Below, piece after piece: positions 47,108 through 60,135 of a DNA stretch of 64,000 bases (its first letter is position 1; every line of letters starts with the position of its first letter). The stretch is from Plasmopara viticola (Eukaryota > Oomycota > Peronosporomycetes > Peronosporales > Peronosporaceae), in the NCBI GenBank assembly GCA_001695595.3, contig MBPM02000047.1, positions 310,001 to 374,000 of the forward strand, in the 5' to 3' direction. The notes beneath the pieces are model-generated. The model was not told the origin of the DNA and did no database searches. It was given only the letters and a program-made list of their open reading frames with translations. The translations under genes were made by a program, and so were the position numbers.

Positions 47108-50100
47108 TTACTCCTGTGAAGTAGTCGTAGACGCAACGCTAGGCTTGAATACAGCAAACTGTGGACGTGGTGGTTTGCGTTGTGGAGTAGAACCACGTGC
47201 GCCATATAATCCCGGCCGTGAGGGTGGCGCCATCATAGCAGCAAGCGGATCCTTCTTCATAAGCCTATGAGATGGAGGCGGGGCCATGAGAGCAGCTAGC
47301 GGATCGTTGCTGGGCGCAAGGTCACTACTTATAGAACCAGGAGCTGAACTCGTGCCCATTGGAGGAATGCCCGCGGCGCTAGATCCTGGCGCACTACCAG
47401 GCATTGGGCCAGTGGGTGGGGCGCTGGGCATCGCACGCTCTTCAGCAGACGTCTCGCCTGGGAATACCCAACATTTTTTTTCCTCATCGAAATACGCCTC
47501 CATTTGCTCACCAAGCTTAGCCACCTTTGCCTCAGGGTTCATTTTTGTAGCGATAAAAGACGACAGGCCAGACAGCCATCCGGAGCCTTTCGAGCTTCCA
47601 CTAGGTGGAGGTGTCTTCGAACGTGTAATTTTTTTAAGCCTTGGGCTTCCCCTGCCCTTGTCGCTCGAAGGTCCACTCATAGTAGCGGCATCAGGAGGCT
47701 GGAGCGAGGCAGCGACTTTAGTGGACAACGATTTGGGTTGACTAGAAAATTCTACGTCGCCGGACAAGTCCAACGGAGCTGCTTTCTGACGGGCTGTATG
47801 GCTATTCTGTGACGATTGCGAATGCTGCGAAGTCTGCGATAGAGGAGGCTGCTGCTGTTGCGTCGGAGGCGCGTGCTGGAATTGATATTGTGGCACATTT
47901 GTTGTAACAGCTGGAGACATTTCGCTACCGCTGCGGTTGCTGTGTGTACTGCGATTGCTACCTGGAGGTTCTGTCGAGTGCTGCGAGCGCAACAATGGCC
48001 TAGGTCCGTTATTCGAAAGGTGCCCCGCAGATCCCGGGCGTCCATTCCCTGAGAATGGACCAAATGACTGCTCCTGGTTGAGTCCGGACAACAGGCCCGA
48101 CGGTGGGATCCCGCCACCACCTGGTCGTGAGTTAAACGCCGTAGACGGCGCGGTAGCAATTCTGCTGTAGCCGTTCGAGGATCCAGGAGCGCTTCCCTGG
48201 GATATTGGTGGGGTTGCTTGGGTAAAAGTCGTTTGCACTTGAGGTGACGGGCTCTGCTGGGCATGCTGCTGGGCATGCTGCTGCATGTGTAAATGCATGG
48301 AGGGCAAGGTTGAAGAACTTGGGTAAATTGCCGCTGATGGGGTCGCTTCATTCGCGTATAACCCACCCAAAGGGTTTGTGCTGGAAGTAGAAATTGTAGT
48401 GGGACTCGAGTCGTTGCCCTCCACGACACGATTAACAATCTTACCCATGATACTCAGCGCGCTGCCAATTCCCCACTTGCCTTGCCTGTTACCTTCGCTC
48501 CGACTAGTAGACGCTGCGACAGAGGCAACACGGTCCTGGCCAAGGTGCTGACGCAGCCGATCATCTAGCACTGTAAGCTGATTTTTTATTCCTTCTAGAT
48601 TCATAGATGTGCCTGGTTTCATGGTCGCAGTCACCGCCTTGATTACCCTTAGCATGGACGTGACGTACTTAAATGAAGTTTCAAGTTTGCCGTGATCAGC
48701 TAGCAGCATGGCGTAAATAAGTTTGTAGCCTTGATACGGGATCATAAGATTTGGTGATGGACCCTTCGAGTATTTGTGAACCCATTCGTAAATTTCCGTG
48801 AGCTGCACAGCGCTTGGCGACACGTAAAATCGCGCTTCCGTTGGCGTGCGGTGATCACCTCCCAGAAGTGCAATTTTCGATGTTGTAATTGGTGCTTCCA
48901 CTTGAATTCCCGCAAGTAAGTAACATACATGTGCTGCGGCAACCATATTTGCTTCGTTCCATAACCGATCGCCGAGCTCTATTAAAATCTTGTTTGTGTC
49001 TGCAGTCCGGTTAGCGATGAGAACTTGAGCGTGCGACACCCACATTGACAGAACTAGAGATTCGGTAGGCTTTTGTGCGTTCGTTTGCAATAATCGCTTC
49101 GGCTCTTGTACGCTTTTTTCCTGTTGATCTGCAAAGGACATGAACAACGTTCGGCTTGGATCACCTATTGCATACGTTTCTTCGAGGTAAGTGCGCAGAA
49201 CTCGCTACAGATTGGCAAGAAAAAACAATTTTAAGATGCGACGTTGTTGAAATACCACGCGGAATCACGACTTACCCTATACTCCTCCTTGTCGGTAAAT
49301 GAAGCTATTAACATGGCTTCTGGCCACATGTGCGCACTAATAGCAGTAGAGACCGCATTCTTGCGGTCGCCAACTAGAAGCAGCTCACGTAACTGATTTA
49401 CGTGTTTAAGCGCAAGATCCGGTTGCTGTCAATACAAAGTGCGCGTGAGCTTACAGATACGCATTTAATGCAGAGTGAGAACATCTTACCAAAGCAAATT
49501 GAGCGCTCCGCGGCTCAGAAAAAGTCTGACCATTATTTTTGCTACGCCGCTTACTGCCCTCGCTCAGCAGCGATATTAATTGAGCCTCAGGCGAGTCAGG
49601 ATCATTAGGTTTCAGTGTACCAGATTCTGAACGTAACTTTCCATTGCACTTGACCAAAACACGCAATACACCTAGAAGCAAACGAACATTCTCGTCCATT
49701 ACCTCAGCAGCACTTTCCGAAGAATCACTACATTTCAGTCGGTCATCGATGTACTCTAGAATTGCCTCGTCAGATATACTTTCTGTCAAGGGCCCCGGAA
49801 AAATGTCCATCTGCATGAAATCGTTATCGTTCTGGTGAAGTTGTTCCATGCGAAACAAATTTACAGGTCCTTTGCGAAGTTCACCGGTACCACTGTTTTC
49901 AAAATCAGACGGCCTGATTTGTACACATATACACATCAAAAATAAGAATATATAGCATCAGCGATGCGAAGCTTAAACAACATACGGTGAGGCGCCTCGA
50001 GGACTATTACGAAAGCTACTTCCAGCAATATTCAGTCGCAGCTTTCGTTTGGGAAACATAGTCACCACGTTACCACCAAATCCAAATGAAGCTAGACAAG

Positions 50101-53100
50101 ATGGAGGGGCAACGCATGGATCCTTGTACTTGTTACTAGTCATCACAACAGGTAGTGAGCGAGAATGTGAGACCTGGGGCTCGCTCACCAACTTCTGTCC
50201 GCAATTATCAGCAGACCTGTACTCATGCAGACTGGAAGCGTGGGTGTTTGCGGAAAGTGCTTGAGGTTGCTTCAGGCTATCAAAGTTACCGTATTTTGTC
50301 GAAGCATGGTGCTGAAATTGCCGCTGGTGCTGTTCATAGTGCGCGTGCTGCGGCGTCTGATGGTGCAACTGATTAGCAAAATTTGGAGCTTCATTAGCAC
50401 CCGTGTTTAAGTACTTTTCTGGACAAGCAGCAGGCGCATGCACACTACTCCCACCATTAAAGGCACTACCACCGGTGTGTGTATTTGCGGAGTATGTTTG
50501 TGCGAGCGGAAGAGTTGCAGCCGCAGCTTCATAAACTTGCGTCAGCTCCTGCTCATGAAACTGACGATACCCCTTCTGATCGGAATGATAAGATAATGTC
50601 GCATTATGTGCTTGTGGTGTCGAAGAGGATGATACGAAGTCGGAGGAGTGCTGCCCGCCAAAACCTTGTGACTTTGAATCAGCAAATCCATCAAATGCTT
50701 GGGGTTGCATATCGTATTGGTCTTCCGCCTCTTGTTGCATATCGCAACCGGTAGAAGATAAATTTGCATCACCAAAAAGGGATTCGCGCTGCCCCATGTG
50801 ACCCAGCGTCGTCATTGCAGTCGCTCCTAAATCTTGTGCCAAAGGTAGAGGTGAACCTTTTTCAACATGCTCACTGCCAAACTTGTGATGTCTTGTCTGT
50901 TCTTCCTGTTCTTTTTGCGGAAAAAGCACGGATTCTTGAGTGGTCTGCACATAAGACGTACTAAAATAGTTTGGCTCATCATGCTGCAGCATTTTCTTTT
51001 CTGACAAGCCCGGTGAAGCCGCACCGCTGAAGAATGCTGAAGCTGTTACTGTGGCTGTCGCAGAGGATGCCTTGCCAAAAAACGAGCTTGCACTAACAAA
51101 AGTACGCGCTGGGGTGTTTTTTCTGGATTGCTGCACAAGATTTCGATGTTCGGATGATGCATCACTATCAAATTGGTTCAATGAACAGCTAGACGCATTG
51201 CGCGAAAAGCCGGCATTATTTACTGAATCGTATGGTGTAATTGAACCGTGCGACTGTGCCACTGGATGCATTGCAGTCAAAACTGTTGGTACATAAGTAC
51301 CGTGCTGATTTGGATTAGATGACGTGCAACTCGCAACTTGTGTTGAAGACCGCTGAGTGTGACTTTGCGCCGATGGCTGTTGAAAGTCGTTCGCTGAGTC
51401 AGTGATTATACGCGGTCCATGAATATCAGACATTGTAGGGGGTGCCGCCATCGCTGTGAGCGCTGACGACCGTCCAAAAACTGCATCAGTCGTTGCGCCT
51501 GATGATGATTGTAAGTGGTTCTCAGCTTCCCTTGAGACGTTTTGATCATAGCGCGAATGATTGGAATTCCAGGATCCTTGGTTCACAACGCTAGCACTTC
51601 CTGCCATAGACTGATGGCTATAGCTACCCGGAGCAATAGGAGTTGAGGTCCGTCCAAAATGCAAGCTTTGATGAACGTTTGGCGCTTTAGAAGATGGCGT
51701 TCGATCACTGCCACGACTTTGTTGCCCAAATTCACTCATATCACGTCGGGCACTGCTACTGGTCGATGGTTGGCGACTATGCCCTGCAGCCTTCACTCCA
51801 ATATTCTGAGTTTGTCCATAATCCCCACCGAGCGTACTGCCTTTTAATTGCGCATGAGTCCCTTTTTCAGACGAACTCAATGCACCAGTAGGATTTTGAC
51901 CTGTATACGACACTGCGGTCTCCTGTGCATACGTGTAGTCTTGATTGCCCATACGGGAAGCAATTGGTTGTTCAAAGTGACTCGCCGCTTTTGAAAATCT
52001 ATAGTCCAATCGCGGACAGCCCCTAAAGACAGCATCTGCAGAAGTCTGCGCATCTCCGCCAAAATGTGACGAAGCACTTAAATCCACGCCTGTATTGCCG
52101 TCAGTAACTTCGCCACTGCTATAAGCTGTTAGCACTGAGTTACCAACGTCGTTTGGAGAGCCGCCTCGAGGAGTAAACGGATCAGGCTTGTTATAGTTGT
52201 GAGAGCTATACGATTCAAAAGGACTCAAAGCTGAATCTACTGCCCCTAGGCGGTCGTGTGAACTAGAAGAAGCAAGCCGATCGTGACTAGACACAAAGAC
52301 CGACGCAGGGCTGCGCTCAGCTTGGCTCAAGCTCTGTTTAGACGTGACATATAAGTATACAAGTGAACAGCCACGCGATCACCCAAAAAGAAATGCACAG
52401 TACCTGGCCGTGTATTTGATAGCTAGAACTGAGTGGGAGGTTCACTGGCTGGGCACATGAGCCATTAAAATCACTCACGAGGGGGCCTGCGCCAAAAAGA
52501 TTTTCAGCGTTAGAGATAGGAAGTTCATGCGCTGGCTTCGATTTCAAAGCCGTCGCAGACGACGCATCAAACGAGCAGAATGGATTTGAAACATCGGCAC
52601 CAACAGTGGCGCCAAAAAGCGATGCAGCACTTTGGAAAGTCTCTTTCTGTGTTGTGCTTTCTGACGCAAACGCTGAATCAGGTGGCATGACAGCAGGTAG
52701 CGCATTGGTCGTGTGCTGAGACGGAAAAAGACTTGGTGAGCTTGAAAAAGGCGTTTCGTTGGCAGTGGCATCAACATTTTCAAACAACGACGAAGCAGCG
52801 GTAGCAGATTCCCCAAATATTGGGACCGCACCAGAAACCGGCGCAGCCGATTCAGAAGGTTCTTGCAAGTCATGATGCTCAACTGTTTTCGTGATGTAAT
52901 GATCACTCGAAGCGCTATATTCCGAGACAAATGGGGATCTCGTGGTCACGGACTCGCACAAGCTTCCTGTTTCTGATGCATTTCCATCCGAAAATCCTCC
53001 ATCACTAGCGTTGTCAGAACCACCAATCGTTGTACCGGGAGCAGAAAATTGCCCCTCGCTGACCGAAACAAAATCCGTCCCGAAAGCTGTACTAGCATTA

Positions 53101-55754
53101 GATGAACCCACTATACTCGGGGTTTCGGACAAAGTACCATCCGAAAAAGCACCGCCTTCGCTGACGCGCTCTGATCCACCAACTGTAGCACCGGTGGAGG
53201 ACACCCCAAAAGAGGCTATTGAGCTGCCATCATGATCCGTACTTGCTACCGACGATGGATACATGCGGTGGCTCGCAAACGAAGACTGGGAGCCTCCATA
53301 CAGAGAAGAGGGGCGCCCAGCAGACGGAAAGAACGAGTGTTCTCCGGAGAAGGACACAACCGAGTCTCGCTCTTCTTCGTCACTTTGACCCTCTCGAGAA
53401 GTTTGATGAAGGTCACCATCCCGCGGGTCCGTCAACTCCTCAGCAGAATTTTGACCAAGTCCACCATGTGGTGACGAATCTGCGTCCCATCTCACGTTAA
53501 AATCCGAGTAGGAATTGTATGCTTCAGGCTTTTTGTCATCGGAAAATGTCATTGGCGTGTGGGGTCGTTGCTGGTCAATATGCGCAGTGGGCGTTGAATC
53601 ACCAGACATCTCGTCTTGAAAATTGAAGTTGTCATCACTATGGGGCGATGGAACACGTCCAAATGGGCCCCCTGTTCCAGTCGGAGTATGCAAAAAACGA
53701 GCAGTACGTGGTGCTTCAGGAAATACGTTAGTGTTGCTACCTCGACTCTCGGGTTCAGCAACTGCACTCGGATCAGGTAGGCCTTTAGTCCTCAACAATG
53801 CAACTGTCTTTGCCTCAATATCACCCTCAGCATTGGGCTCTTGTCGTGTTGCCGTCAATGGTATTACAGAAGAAGCTGCTACTGGCGCTTGAGTGGTCGT
53901 CGCTATCAAACTTTCTCGGCAAAATTCTTTAGTCTCTTTCCGAGAAGTAGGCCCCGAAACGTTATCGGCAACCTCTGTTTCTTTAACTACTGCCTCCTGT
54001 TCTAATACAGACTCGGCAGCAGGAACAGAATGAAGTGGCACTGGCTGAGATGGAAGTAAATTGATAGCCTCGCGGTCAGAATAAGCGAAATTACCAGACA
54101 GGGCAGTAGGAGCAAAATCAGGCGGCGACGGTTGAGATGAAAGTGTATATGAGGCCTCGTGGTCAGAAGATGCGAAAAGACGACTTTCTTCAGTGAGTAT
54201 CGGGCTTGGTCGATCTTTGATAGTCTCATCCCACTCCTCATTCGCGTTGTCGTCAGGGTCAAATAACTCATCTTCATCACTTCCACCCCAAAAATCGCCA
54301 GCAGCACCACCAGGACTAGCGAGCTCAACTGGTGGGACCACAAAAGAATCCAATTGAGTGGCTGTCGTTGCCATTGCTACATTCATCGCAGGGCTTTTTG
54401 TCGTCTTCATTGCGTTCACGTCTTCTCCCGCAGGTAATTCATACTGGTCCCACTCCCCTTTGTTCTGACGCGACTCAGTAAAGGTAAAAGCGGGAGATGC
54501 CATATAAGTCGGGGCTTCGTTCACAGTGAAACTCGTTTTGTGTTCCAAGTCTGTCGACAAGAACGATAGCGGCGTAGCTCCTTGAGGCCCTGAAGAGGCA
54601 GCTTGGACATGAGGGCGCTCTAACGCTGATTTCGTCTCCACAGAAGATTCTTGCATTAAACATCCACTTTTAGTATCAAGCGTCTTAAGTCCCGATAAGC
54701 TAGCTTCGTTAGGTGGTGGTGGCGGATGAACATGCTCTCGCGTCATGATTTGCGACGACATTTGTGCAGTGTCAGCGCTCCTAATTTTGATATCATCGCT
54801 CGAAGATTCATTGAAGGAGAAGGATGCTGTTTGGTTAGAAAGTGATTGCGACGGACTACAAGTCTCCTCATTCGTCTCAGTAGTGATTGTAGCAGGCACT
54901 CCTGTAATAGTTACGCTTGACTTTTCAAACAGTGGCGGGTGCAAAGTCGGCACAATCGTCCTTACAACAGGTGAAGCGATAACATCATCGTCATCTCCCC
55001 ACCCAAAATCATCCGCCGGGGTCTTCACAACAGGTACTGCAGCCACGAGCACCGGAGCCGCTGTCATTGCTTTGGTAGCCGAATCTTCCATCGAACACGA
55101 AAGCACCGTCGAGGGTGAGTCGCAGTTCCATCCATCGTCACTGTACAGTTCTTCAGCGTCCTCCATCGAGAATAGCTGCATAGCATTCGATTGGACCGCC
55201 GTCGCACTCGACTTTGCGCTAAAAGTGGCGGTAGAAGACGCCGGTACCACTGCAGACGCTCCTTTTAAACCTGATCCTTCAATGCTTCGCTTCGACGTCG
55301 AGTTGCTCGTCCTTAGCATCGTTGCGCTGGTCTTGGCACCTGTTACGCTCAGGGATCCGACCGTGGGCTGAAGCGGACGTGGTGGTGACCTCTGGCTCCC
55401 TAATCCGCCAATGGGCGGTGGCACCCAATTAGATGTCACGGACGAATCCAGACCTGCAGAAGACCCTGGACGAATATTCGTATAGCTTTTGCTGCGATTG
55501 CTGGAGCGACTGCGCAACGAATTGTCAATACCCAGCGAGGCGAAAAAATCCTGCTGTGCGGCGGCATGAGCGGGCTTCTGACGCAGTCGTGTGTCAGCAC
55601 TAACGGGTCTAGATCGAGTATTCCTAGGTGTAACATCTTTTTGAGAAGATTGCGGAGCAGCCGTTGAGCCAGCGGCTACAGAAAGTAAGCCACGGCTTCC
55701 GTCCATCTGCTCTGTGCGCACTAGGATGCGGTTTCGACTTTGAGGGCTTACCAT
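47108..55754 (-). CDS. SEC16: SEC16, COPII scaffold at ER exit sites
   Basis: Five minus-strand exons: 55754-52404, 52333-49986, 49913-49490, 49425-49276 and 49204-47108. Introns are 70, 72, 64 and 71 nt. They encode 2789 residues. Sec16 is a peripheral ER scaffold that binds Sec23, Sec24, Sec13 and Sec31 and organises COPII budding. The first 1850 residues are low-complexity, Ser/Thr/Gln-rich and likely disordered. The central conserved domain begins at GFGGNVVTMFPKRKL (end of exon 2) and runs through RPSDFE...GPVNLF (exon 3), LREL...MWPEAMLIASF (exon 4) and the ACE1-like helices of exon 5 (about residues 2092-2300). A conserved motif near the end reads MEAYFDEEKKCWVFPGE. Joins are all GT-AG and in frame. 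The start could also be an internal Met. Confidence 0.9.
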
Positions 55755-56124
55755 CACTCATAAAGTGGATGTAAAATACTATTCTCCCACTCCTGAATCA
55801 GATGACGTGGAGGCGCAACATCAACGTTTTGGCAAAATTTCCCTTTTACAGCAATATTTTGAGAATGGGTTCCTAAGCAGCATCTGCTATTGCTCTACCG
55901 GCGCACCATTAAAGCAACAGAGATTTAAGCCAAAGCGTTCAGCCTTAAAATGCCTCAGAAAGCGTGACGGAGTCACTACATAAAAAGAATCTAAAAAGGA
56001 TGGTGGCCCATACATCGGTTTAAATTTCGATGACTGTAGCCCGCGAGTTAAAACTATAGCTTACACAAATTTGTAGGTAGGACCAATATGGGGTAAACAT
56101 TAAACCATATAAATCACTCTTCAA
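55755..56124. other. SEC16 upstream region
   Basis: Holds the SEC16 promoter. An open plus-strand frame at 55765 lacks an ATG at its start (GTG) and shows no family, so it is not called. The next 80 bp belong to repeat family A. Confidence 0.45.
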
Positions 56125-56207
56125 CTCGATACCCTGAAGACCAGAGATAGTGAACAGTCTTTCACCGGAAGATCTCATATTCTCCTGCAAGCCTTCTGTG
56201 CAAGGTG
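56125..56207 (-). repeat. Repeat family A, copy 2
   Basis: This is the minus-strand partner of 44751-44833. It lies within a longer open minus-strand frame, 56331-56020, that reads LTAWDWDFNKMLPHIAPCTE before the shared block and LKSDLYGLMFTPYWSY after it. That frame is 103 codons, uninterrupted and more protein-like than its surroundings, so it may be the better-kept part of an unknown transposon or gene. Confidence 0.6.
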
Positions 56208-56342
56208 CTATGTGTGGCAGCATTTTATTGAAATCCCAATCCCACGCGGTTAGCTTGACTACCTTTATTTCGCAAAGGCTGTGGGATGAACTGAATCGCC
56301 TTCTTGCATCGGTTAGGTAAGCACTTCGCACTACGTGGAAGA

Positions 56343-56436
56343 CTTCCTGGATTCTACGGGTCTGAGGTGGCTATATTCGCAGTCCTTATTTCTGCCAAGG
56401 AGCTGAATCGCGTCGCGGCACTCGAGCTCTACTAGC
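56343..56436 (+). repeat. Repeat family B, copy 2
   Basis: This reads LPGFYGSEVAIFAVLISAKE followed by LNRVAALELY, and matches the decayed frame at 17590-17690 by protein-level pattern. After a stop, a coherent frame continues (RVISHLNRDREVYHLLHTV) to about 56530. Unknown family. Confidence 0.45.
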
Positions 56437-56589
56437 TAAGCCTACCGACCCTGTGGCTCGAGTGATTAGTCACTTAAACCGGGACCGAGAGGTGTATCAC
56501 TTGCTTCATACAGTACGTGATAAAGCTGTAGGCCCTCGTGTTTGATATCTTGACTTTTAAGAATTAACTAATTGAGTTAAAGCGCGAGC

Positions 56590-57920
56590 TGCGAAAAAAG
56601 CAAGGACGATGTCTGTGCAGCGATGCCGCAGAGCCTGCCAGCAAACAACAAAAGCTTCGTCCAAGTGCTTCGTATATCGGTAATGAGCTCTAGCTTCGGG
56701 GACCTCGTGAACAAGCTGATCGCTGAGAAGACGCGGCAAAAGGAGTTGACGCAGGTGGAGACAATAACTGCATTCCTGGTAAGCAAGAATGGCGGTATGC
56801 AGCAGTCAAAAAAAAACAGCGTGCAAAGAGGCCGTTTGGAGGGTGCTCTTACTGTGCCAAAGTAAGCCATAATGCGAGGGGCTTCCGCGCCAGTTGAAAC
56901 GCACAAGACGTAAGTCATAATCAGCCAAATGTGGCGTTTAGCGCGGCCGAAGGCTTTGCAAACTAAAGCTGGGTTATGAATAGCGAAACGTTTGCAAGGA
57001 TCGGGATGCACTTAATAGCTACATGGAGAGGAAGATGTTCAGGAGCGTGTCATGCGCGAAGAGAGACGTGAAGCTAAGTGTATGGCTATGGGTAGTGGCA
57101 TTACCCGCTAGACCGGGCACTCGTTGCTAAAAGACACGCTTTACGGCCATAACCTAGCCAAGAATCTGTTTACGCCGATGGCTGCGGCAGCACGCTGCAT
57201 GACGGGAGACATCACCAGTGACAAGTGCGCGGTAAAGTGCGGGAACACGTTGGTATCGACAGCTTGGAAGTACGCCGTGCTGATTACGTCAAATCGAATG
57301 GCGACGCGGACTTCCAATACGTCAATAGTGAGGTCGAGCTTTGGCATCGTCGACTGTGACACGCACAGCGAGCGCGATATCTAAGGCCGGATATACCAGC
57401 GAAGATGAAACGGAGTCCGCAGAAATGTACGAGATGTGCACGACGGCCGAGCTGTGGTGCAAGCCTTTTTAAAAAGAGACAAGGCGATTTGAAAAAAAAA
57501 GAAAAAGCGCCTGATCACTCTCGTGTGTCTAAATAACATGAGATCGAAGTCTTTCGCGTCCAAGTCCGGCTGTATGTGCTTCGTTAGATTTATCAGAATG
57601 AAGAGCCGCAAATTGTTTTCACGTTTGCTGCGCAAGAAAAGTTACGTCTAGGACGCAATCAGAATTTACTATGTGGACGCCAAGACATGTTCAAAGCAAA
57701 AGTCGAGGTTCTTCGAAGCGATAGTGGCGGCGAGTGCAAGAACGCGGCAGTGAAAGTCTGTTGCATGGTCACGTATGTCAAGTAAGCGTTCATAAAGCTA
57801 TTAAACCCAAAATTGAGCGACACAGCGAAGCAGATGATTCACACGCTGGCAGAGATAATACGTTGAATTTATTTGAAAGAGATTTCATAACGAAGCTCAT
57901 GCCTAGTGATGATGACAGCG
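56590..57920 (+). mobile_element. Decayed Ty1/copia relic (gag to integrase)
   Basis: Copia parts in order. The gag C-terminal half at 56615-56860 reads PQSLPANNKSFVQVL and FGDLVNKLIAEKTRQKE. The zinc knuckle is just after it, reached by a frame change (YCAKVSHNARGF at about 56850-56890). The pre-integrase domain is at 57124-57260 (LKDTLYGHNLAKNLF, SDKCAVKCGNTLVST). The integrase zinc start ELWHRRL is at 57338, with a stop where the Gly of RLGH belongs. The integrase core block KVEVLRSDSGGECKNAAV is at 57700-57755. RT and RNase H are not seen, and the gypsy element begins at 57993. Confidence 0.78.
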
Positions 57921-57992
57921 GTAAACATTAAATATGCTGCCAATCCCATCCACTTAGCACTAAAGACTGTCCAAGATGGAGTTGATTCAATC

Positions 57993-58333
57993 TGTCGCGA
58001 GACCCGGGGTGTGAAATGCAAAGCAAATTGGTCAATGATAGGAACTAACTATTTGCTAGTTTTGCTTCTTCCTATGCAGGTCACGACGGCTCTGCCGCCG
58101 TCGGACAAAACGTAATCCTGGAACACCCCGCAGTTGCAATAAACATGTATCAAGCACACAGCGTGCCAACAAACGTCGAGTCGGTCGAGGTCGTTGGGCA
58201 CGCACTGCTGGTCACGAAGGTTGAAGCTCGTCTTACAGGCCGAGCCGACGGAAACGCAGGGGTGTCACCGCCTATCTTCTTCCCGTGATCTGCTGGACGG
58301 CAGCAGCGGCTCGGAAGCCGCTAGCTCGCAACA
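57993..58333 (-). repeat. 3' LTR (left) of the gypsy element
   Basis: 341 bp, starting TGTCGCGAGACCCGG and ending CTCGCAACA on the plus strand. It is the downstream LTR of the minus-strand element. The interior sequence next to it ends in a short purine-rich run (GAGAGGCGA on the minus strand) that would be the polypurine tract. Confidence 0.92.
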
Positions 58334-58383
58334 TCGCCTCTCAAAGTTTGCTGTTGTTGGTATGAACTAGCCAACATACGCGA

Positions 58384-58903
58384 TTAAAAGCTCGATGCCA
58401 CGGGAGTCCACTTAATCCTTGGCGAGAGTGGAACATCCTTAAGCAGCTCATCGACACTTTCCCACGAGTCCTCAATCGGTTGCAAACCAACCCACGAAAT
58501 CTTGAGTTCCCAACGTGCATGAGCTTCGTTGTAGCGGTGGTCGAGGATTTTCTTGACGGCCAGTAGCATGCCTTGTCCGGCAACGAATTCGAGCAGCTCC
58601 CGAGAAATACTCAGTACCTCATCGGCGTAATACTTCGGTCTCGTGGCGTGTACTACGTAGCACCGGATACCAAGTGGCGTATCTGGAAAGAGTGTAAGAG
58701 TTTGCCGCGGTGACTCGAAATGGGCCTAGCCACTGCCCGAGTTGTTTGTTGCTGGGAAGTCTCTGCACGTAGTCGCCGACATCAAAGTTGGCAGCAATGC
58801 CGTTCTTCTCCACCATCGCCTTCAGTCGCCTGTGCTCCTTGTCGTCAACCACCTCCTTATGCATACCATGCAGAAAATTGCGCAGGCGCACTAAGTGCTG
58901 CAC
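58384..58903 (-). pseudogene. Integrase C-terminus and chromodomain
   Basis: The frame at 58903-58619 gives the integrase tail with its GPY/F-like part (DVGDYVQRLP, QWLGPFRVTAANSYTL). A frame on from 58569 carries a chromodomain (KKILDHRYNEAH, WELKISWVGLQ, SWESVDELL), placing the element among chromoviruses. A frame shift separates the two. Confidence 0.75.
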
Positions 58904-59711
58904 AACCGTGCTTCAAGACACCTCCGAACGTTCGGCATTGTCATCGAATTATCACATCAAAAGCAGATGGAGGCTGGAGCCCCGTGAACAGCTCCATCGG
59001 GGAATGTACACCAGGTGTCCGAACAGCAGTTTGGTTAAGATTTCTTGGAGGACGGCCGAGAGATACGGCCACTCGATGAGCAGGGCCCCAAAACACTTGC
59101 AGGATGTTCTTGTTCATCCGCTATTCCTTCCTCGAGCAAAGTGCTGGGAAACGCTCGACTTTTTCACTTAGCCAAGGTGAATACACCTTGAAAACTTCCG
59201 CTCTATCTTTAAATGCGCGCACAGATTGTCGATCACCTCATTCCTAAAGTGCGCTCCTTAATCCGAAACGAGGAACTCGGGACAGCCAAAATGCTTGTTC
59301 CAGGCTCAGCAGCCACATGAGAAGTTGGACTGCTGCATGGAAACAGCTCGCAGAAGTGTGTTTAGAAGTCTTTTAACACAGGTTGGTAGCAACTGCCATC
59401 GAATTCATTGCCCAAGTACATAGCTTCATTCTTATTGATAGCCGTGAATGTGGGCCCATATGGACGCTAAATCTGTTTTTGGGACCCTTTACGTGCTTGC
59501 ACAACAAGCAGCCGCGAACGGACTTGGTAACTTTATCGTGAAGCTTCACGATGGAAAACCGTTCCAAAAGCGCAAATTTAATCGATTTAATGCTGCGATG
59601 TCCATTGACACCACAGTGCGCTACCACGAACAAACGTGCCAGAAGATCTGTTGCACGACCAGAAATCCAAGGGCGGCCATCTGCAAAGACAATACCTTTC
59701 ACCCCCTCCAA
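58904..59711 (-). pseudogene. Integrase zinc region and core, interrupted
   Basis: The 112-codon frame at 59711-59373 holds the HHCC-type zinc region (HCGVNGHRS ... CLLCKH). Further down, the core DDE stretch reads FLVSD-stop-GAHFRNEVI, with a TAA in place of the residue between Asp and Gly (around 59262-59264). More stops follow, so no working integrase is encoded. Confidence 0.75.
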
Positions 59712-60135
59712 CTTGACGCTGAGTCGTGCAACTTCATCAAGGGAGAGCGCTTGAGCATCTGCGATGTCATCAATACTGGGAAAACAAAATCCAAATCCTC
59801 CAGCGGGCGCAGCGGTGACAGGTCTTCCACGGACGACAGGACGGCACGCGCTGCTGCGGATGCGGACAACAGCAGCATGGGCCGCGTGTACCGGGCGCCA
59901 ACTTGCAACAATGTCGGCGCATTAATTCAGCTCGCTGTGTGCTTAATCGAGTAGATGAGACCACAGATGCGCATCGACCAACGCTAAAGCCGGTCCCGAA
60001 TGTGCCGTTTGAGCTCCGCTTGTGGCACAAAGATGTAAATTAGGTTGGAGTGGCAAAAAAACAAAATAGCTTGAATCTCTTCCGACGGAGTCGAACATGG
60101 CCGAGGTCCGTATAGGCTTGGATGATAGGAAAAGC

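Noticed and set aside
47286..47741. 151-codon plus-strand frame under SEC16
   Set aside because: Antisense of SEC16 exon 5 low-complexity sequence with no independent features.
55765..55983. Plus-strand frame just upstream of SEC16
   Set aside because: It starts with GTG, lacks an ATG at its head, shows no family, and lies in the SEC16 promoter.
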